Positions 63,019 to 64,000 of a DNA stretch of 64,000 bases are shown in pieces (position 1 is the first letter of the stretch; the number at the start of each line of letters is the position of its first letter). The stretch spans positions 124,001 to 188,000 of the forward strand of contig JAUHVY010000002.1 of the NCBI GenBank assembly GCA_030424975.1, in the 5' to 3' direction. The position numbers and the translations under genes were made by a program. The stretch comes from Alphaproteobacteria bacterium (GTDB lineage: Bacteria; Pseudomonadota; Alphaproteobacteria; Micavibrionales; Micavibrionaceae). Below the pieces are notes generated by a model, which ran no database searches, was not told the origin of the DNA, and worked only from the letters and a program-made list of their open reading frames with translations.

Positions 63019-63263
63019 GATTGTTCCCTTTTAATTTTGATGTCGAAAGACCCACATCTGACATCGTACTATGATTGATCGCGACGGTCTATATTCTTTG
63101 CGAAATGAATATTATAATGGTAATGTCTTACCATCTTATTGACGCAACGATTTTCATGCGCATTTATAATTGACAGCGCGCCGAAAATATTGCACTTCAA
63201 ACGTTCGTGGAAAATAATTTATCCCTTATTTTTTTAAATAAGGAATTTAGGAGAAAAATAAAA

Positions 63264-63686
63264 GTGAGCACAGCACTAGCCGAAAGCCCGATGGGCATGA
63301 AAAGAATTTGCACAAGTTGCGGCACGCGTTTTTATGATATGAATAAACGCCCGATTGTATGCCCGTCTTGTGACACGGAATTTACCGGTGAAATCAAGGT
63401 AAAAAGCCGTCGTGGACGCGTTGCGGCCGAAGATAAAAAAGAAGACAAGGTTATCGACAAATCAGCCGATACTGATGAAGAAGAAAATGACCTTCTCGAA
63501 GAAGATGATGATGGTGTAGAGGTTGTTAGCCTGGATGATATGGATGATTCAGATGACGACGACGATGACATTAAAACATCAGACGACGATGATGATGATG
63601 ATCTGATCGATATTCCTGATCTTGATGATGACATTGATGACATGGATGATGGTGATGATGCCATTTTAGAAGATGATGAAGATTAA
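63264..63686 (+). CDS. TIGR02300-family zinc-ribbon protein with acidic tail
   Basis: A 140-residue protein starting at GTG 63264, with AGGAGA 10 bases ahead; a longer frame to 63207 lacks such a site. A zinc ribbon CTSCG ... CPSCD with FYDMNKRPIVCP is the hallmark of this alphaproteobacterial family. It is followed by a Lys-rich bridge and an extremely acidic, mostly Asp, tail of ~75 residues encoded by GAT/GAC-rich DNA. Function is unknown; the ribbon suggests nucleic-acid or protein binding. A terminator follows. Confidence 0.9.
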   Translation: MSTALAESPMGMKRICTSCGTRFYDMNKRPIVCPSCDTEFTGEIKVKSRRGRVAAEDKKEDKVIDKSADTDEEENDLLEEDDDGVEVVSLDDMDDSDDDDDDIKTSDDDDDDDLIDIPDLDDDIDDMDDGDDAILEDDED

Positions 63687-63702
63687 AATCATATAATCCG
63701 AT

Positions 63703-63731
63703 AAAGGGGCGGCTTTGCCCCTTTTCTTTTG
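63703..63731 (+). terminator. Rho-independent terminator
   Basis: Stem AAAGGGGC (63703-63710) / GCCCCTTT (63717-63724), loop GGCTTT, then TTCTTTT, 17 bases after the TIGR02300 stop codon. Confidence 0.9.
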
Positions 63732-63741
63732 CAAAAATTAT

Positions 63742-64000
63742 TTGAGTGAAAAATACGTGCATACCGTTAAATACGCCATACATAAAGATTTACCCGATAC
63801 AACCGCGCATACTTTGGCCGAGGCCCTGATTGATGTTGCGCTGTCTTGCTCTGCTGTGCGCGAAGACCGCAAACACACACGCCCGTGGATTTTAGAATGG
63901 ATCATGGAAGATGAACCACAGGCCGCAGATATCCTCTCGCGCCTCTCCTTGCAAAAGGCTGCACATGATTTTGATGACATTGAAATCGATGCACAAAACC
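63742..64000 (+). CDS. Ribosomal protein L11 methyltransferase-like, 5' part (cut by window edge)
   Basis: An open frame runs from a TTG at 63742 to the window end (about 86 residues). EALIDVALSCSAVREDR and RPWILEWIMEDEPQAADIL resemble the N-terminal substrate-recognition domain of PrmA, which trimethylates ribosomal protein L11; the methyltransferase motifs would lie beyond the window. The start is uncertain: neither this TTG nor an in-frame GTG at 63757 has a clear ribosome-binding site. Identification is tentative. Confidence 0.5.
   Translation, partial: MSEKYVHTVKYAIHKDLPDTTAHTLAEALIDVALSCSAVREDRKHTRPWILEWIMEDEPQAADILSRLSLQKAAHDFDDIEIDAQN

Noticed and set aside
63264-63686. GAT/GAC-rich stretch as a possible tandem repeat or satellite
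   Set aside because: It codes the acidic tail typical of the TIGR02300 family and is not a separate repeat.

Overview
The window reads as a chromosomal segment of a moderate-GC (mid-40s % by eye) Gram-negative alphaproteobacterium. Supporting signs are an outer membrane (FadL-type porin, Mla-type lipid ABC transporter, PBP1A), a TIGR02300-family zinc-ribbon protein with an acidic tail, ribosomal L9 with an acidic C-terminal extension, ETF-ubiquinone oxidoreductase, and a class I ribonucleotide reductase split into distant nrdA and nrdB genes. The many small secreted orphan proteins, D-Ala-D-Ala dipeptidase and ceramidase would suit a host- or prey-associated lineage such as the Micavibrio-like group, but that placement is inference. 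No tRNA, rRNA, IS element, prophage or CRISPR array was seen.

Layout. 1-11.7 kb: alaS (cut by the window edge), hisN, soluble lytic transglycosylase, a family-4-like uracil-DNA glycosylase, ETF-QO, a TPR lipoprotein-like protein, ispE, rluA and two related secreted or anchored orphans. 11.7-23 kb: GIY-YIG protein, PBP1A, mlaFE, a VanX-like dipeptidase, a large acidic repeat protein, alr, dnaB and rpsF-rpsR-rplI. 23-29 kb: fabD, fabG (without acpP or fabF), a HAD phosphatase, orphans, a short asparaginase-like protein and pyk. 29-33.7 kb: nrdA, msrB, zur, nrdB, with paired NrdR-type boxes before both nrd genes. 33.7-41 kb: a phosphatase-like protein, orphans, a SqrR/BigR-like persulfide-sensor cluster with rhodanese and AhpD-like genes, a lipase, a cupin-DUF2867 fusion, threonine dehydratase and two tandem Cys-pair secreted paralogues. 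41-46.3 kb: phoH, four orphan proteins (one with an RNase H active-site pattern) and an AT-rich HNH protein. 46.3-49.5 kb: TPP riboswitch, a CHMI-like isomerase, thiC, and SCO1 divergently. 49.5-53.5 kb: FadL, thioesterase, SCP2 protein and a coiled-coil protein. 53.7-63 kb: one long minus-strand cluster (thiolase, HAD-ECH multienzyme, ceramidase, two TsaE-like P-loop proteins, acyl-CoA dehydrogenase, Sel1-AAA+ ATPase). The end holds the TIGR02300 protein and a partial prmA-like gene.

How the genes fit together. The strongest theme is fatty-acid use: FadL imports, acyl-CoA dehydrogenase, HAD-ECH and thiolase oxidise, and ETF-QO passes the electrons to quinone. A ceramidase with intact metal-site residues lies inside this cluster, so ceramide-derived fatty acids are a possible substrate. 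The same cluster contains two paralogous TsaE-like ATPases of unknown role and a CbbX-like AAA+ ATPase fused to Sel1 repeats. This is the most likely place for an undescribed system.
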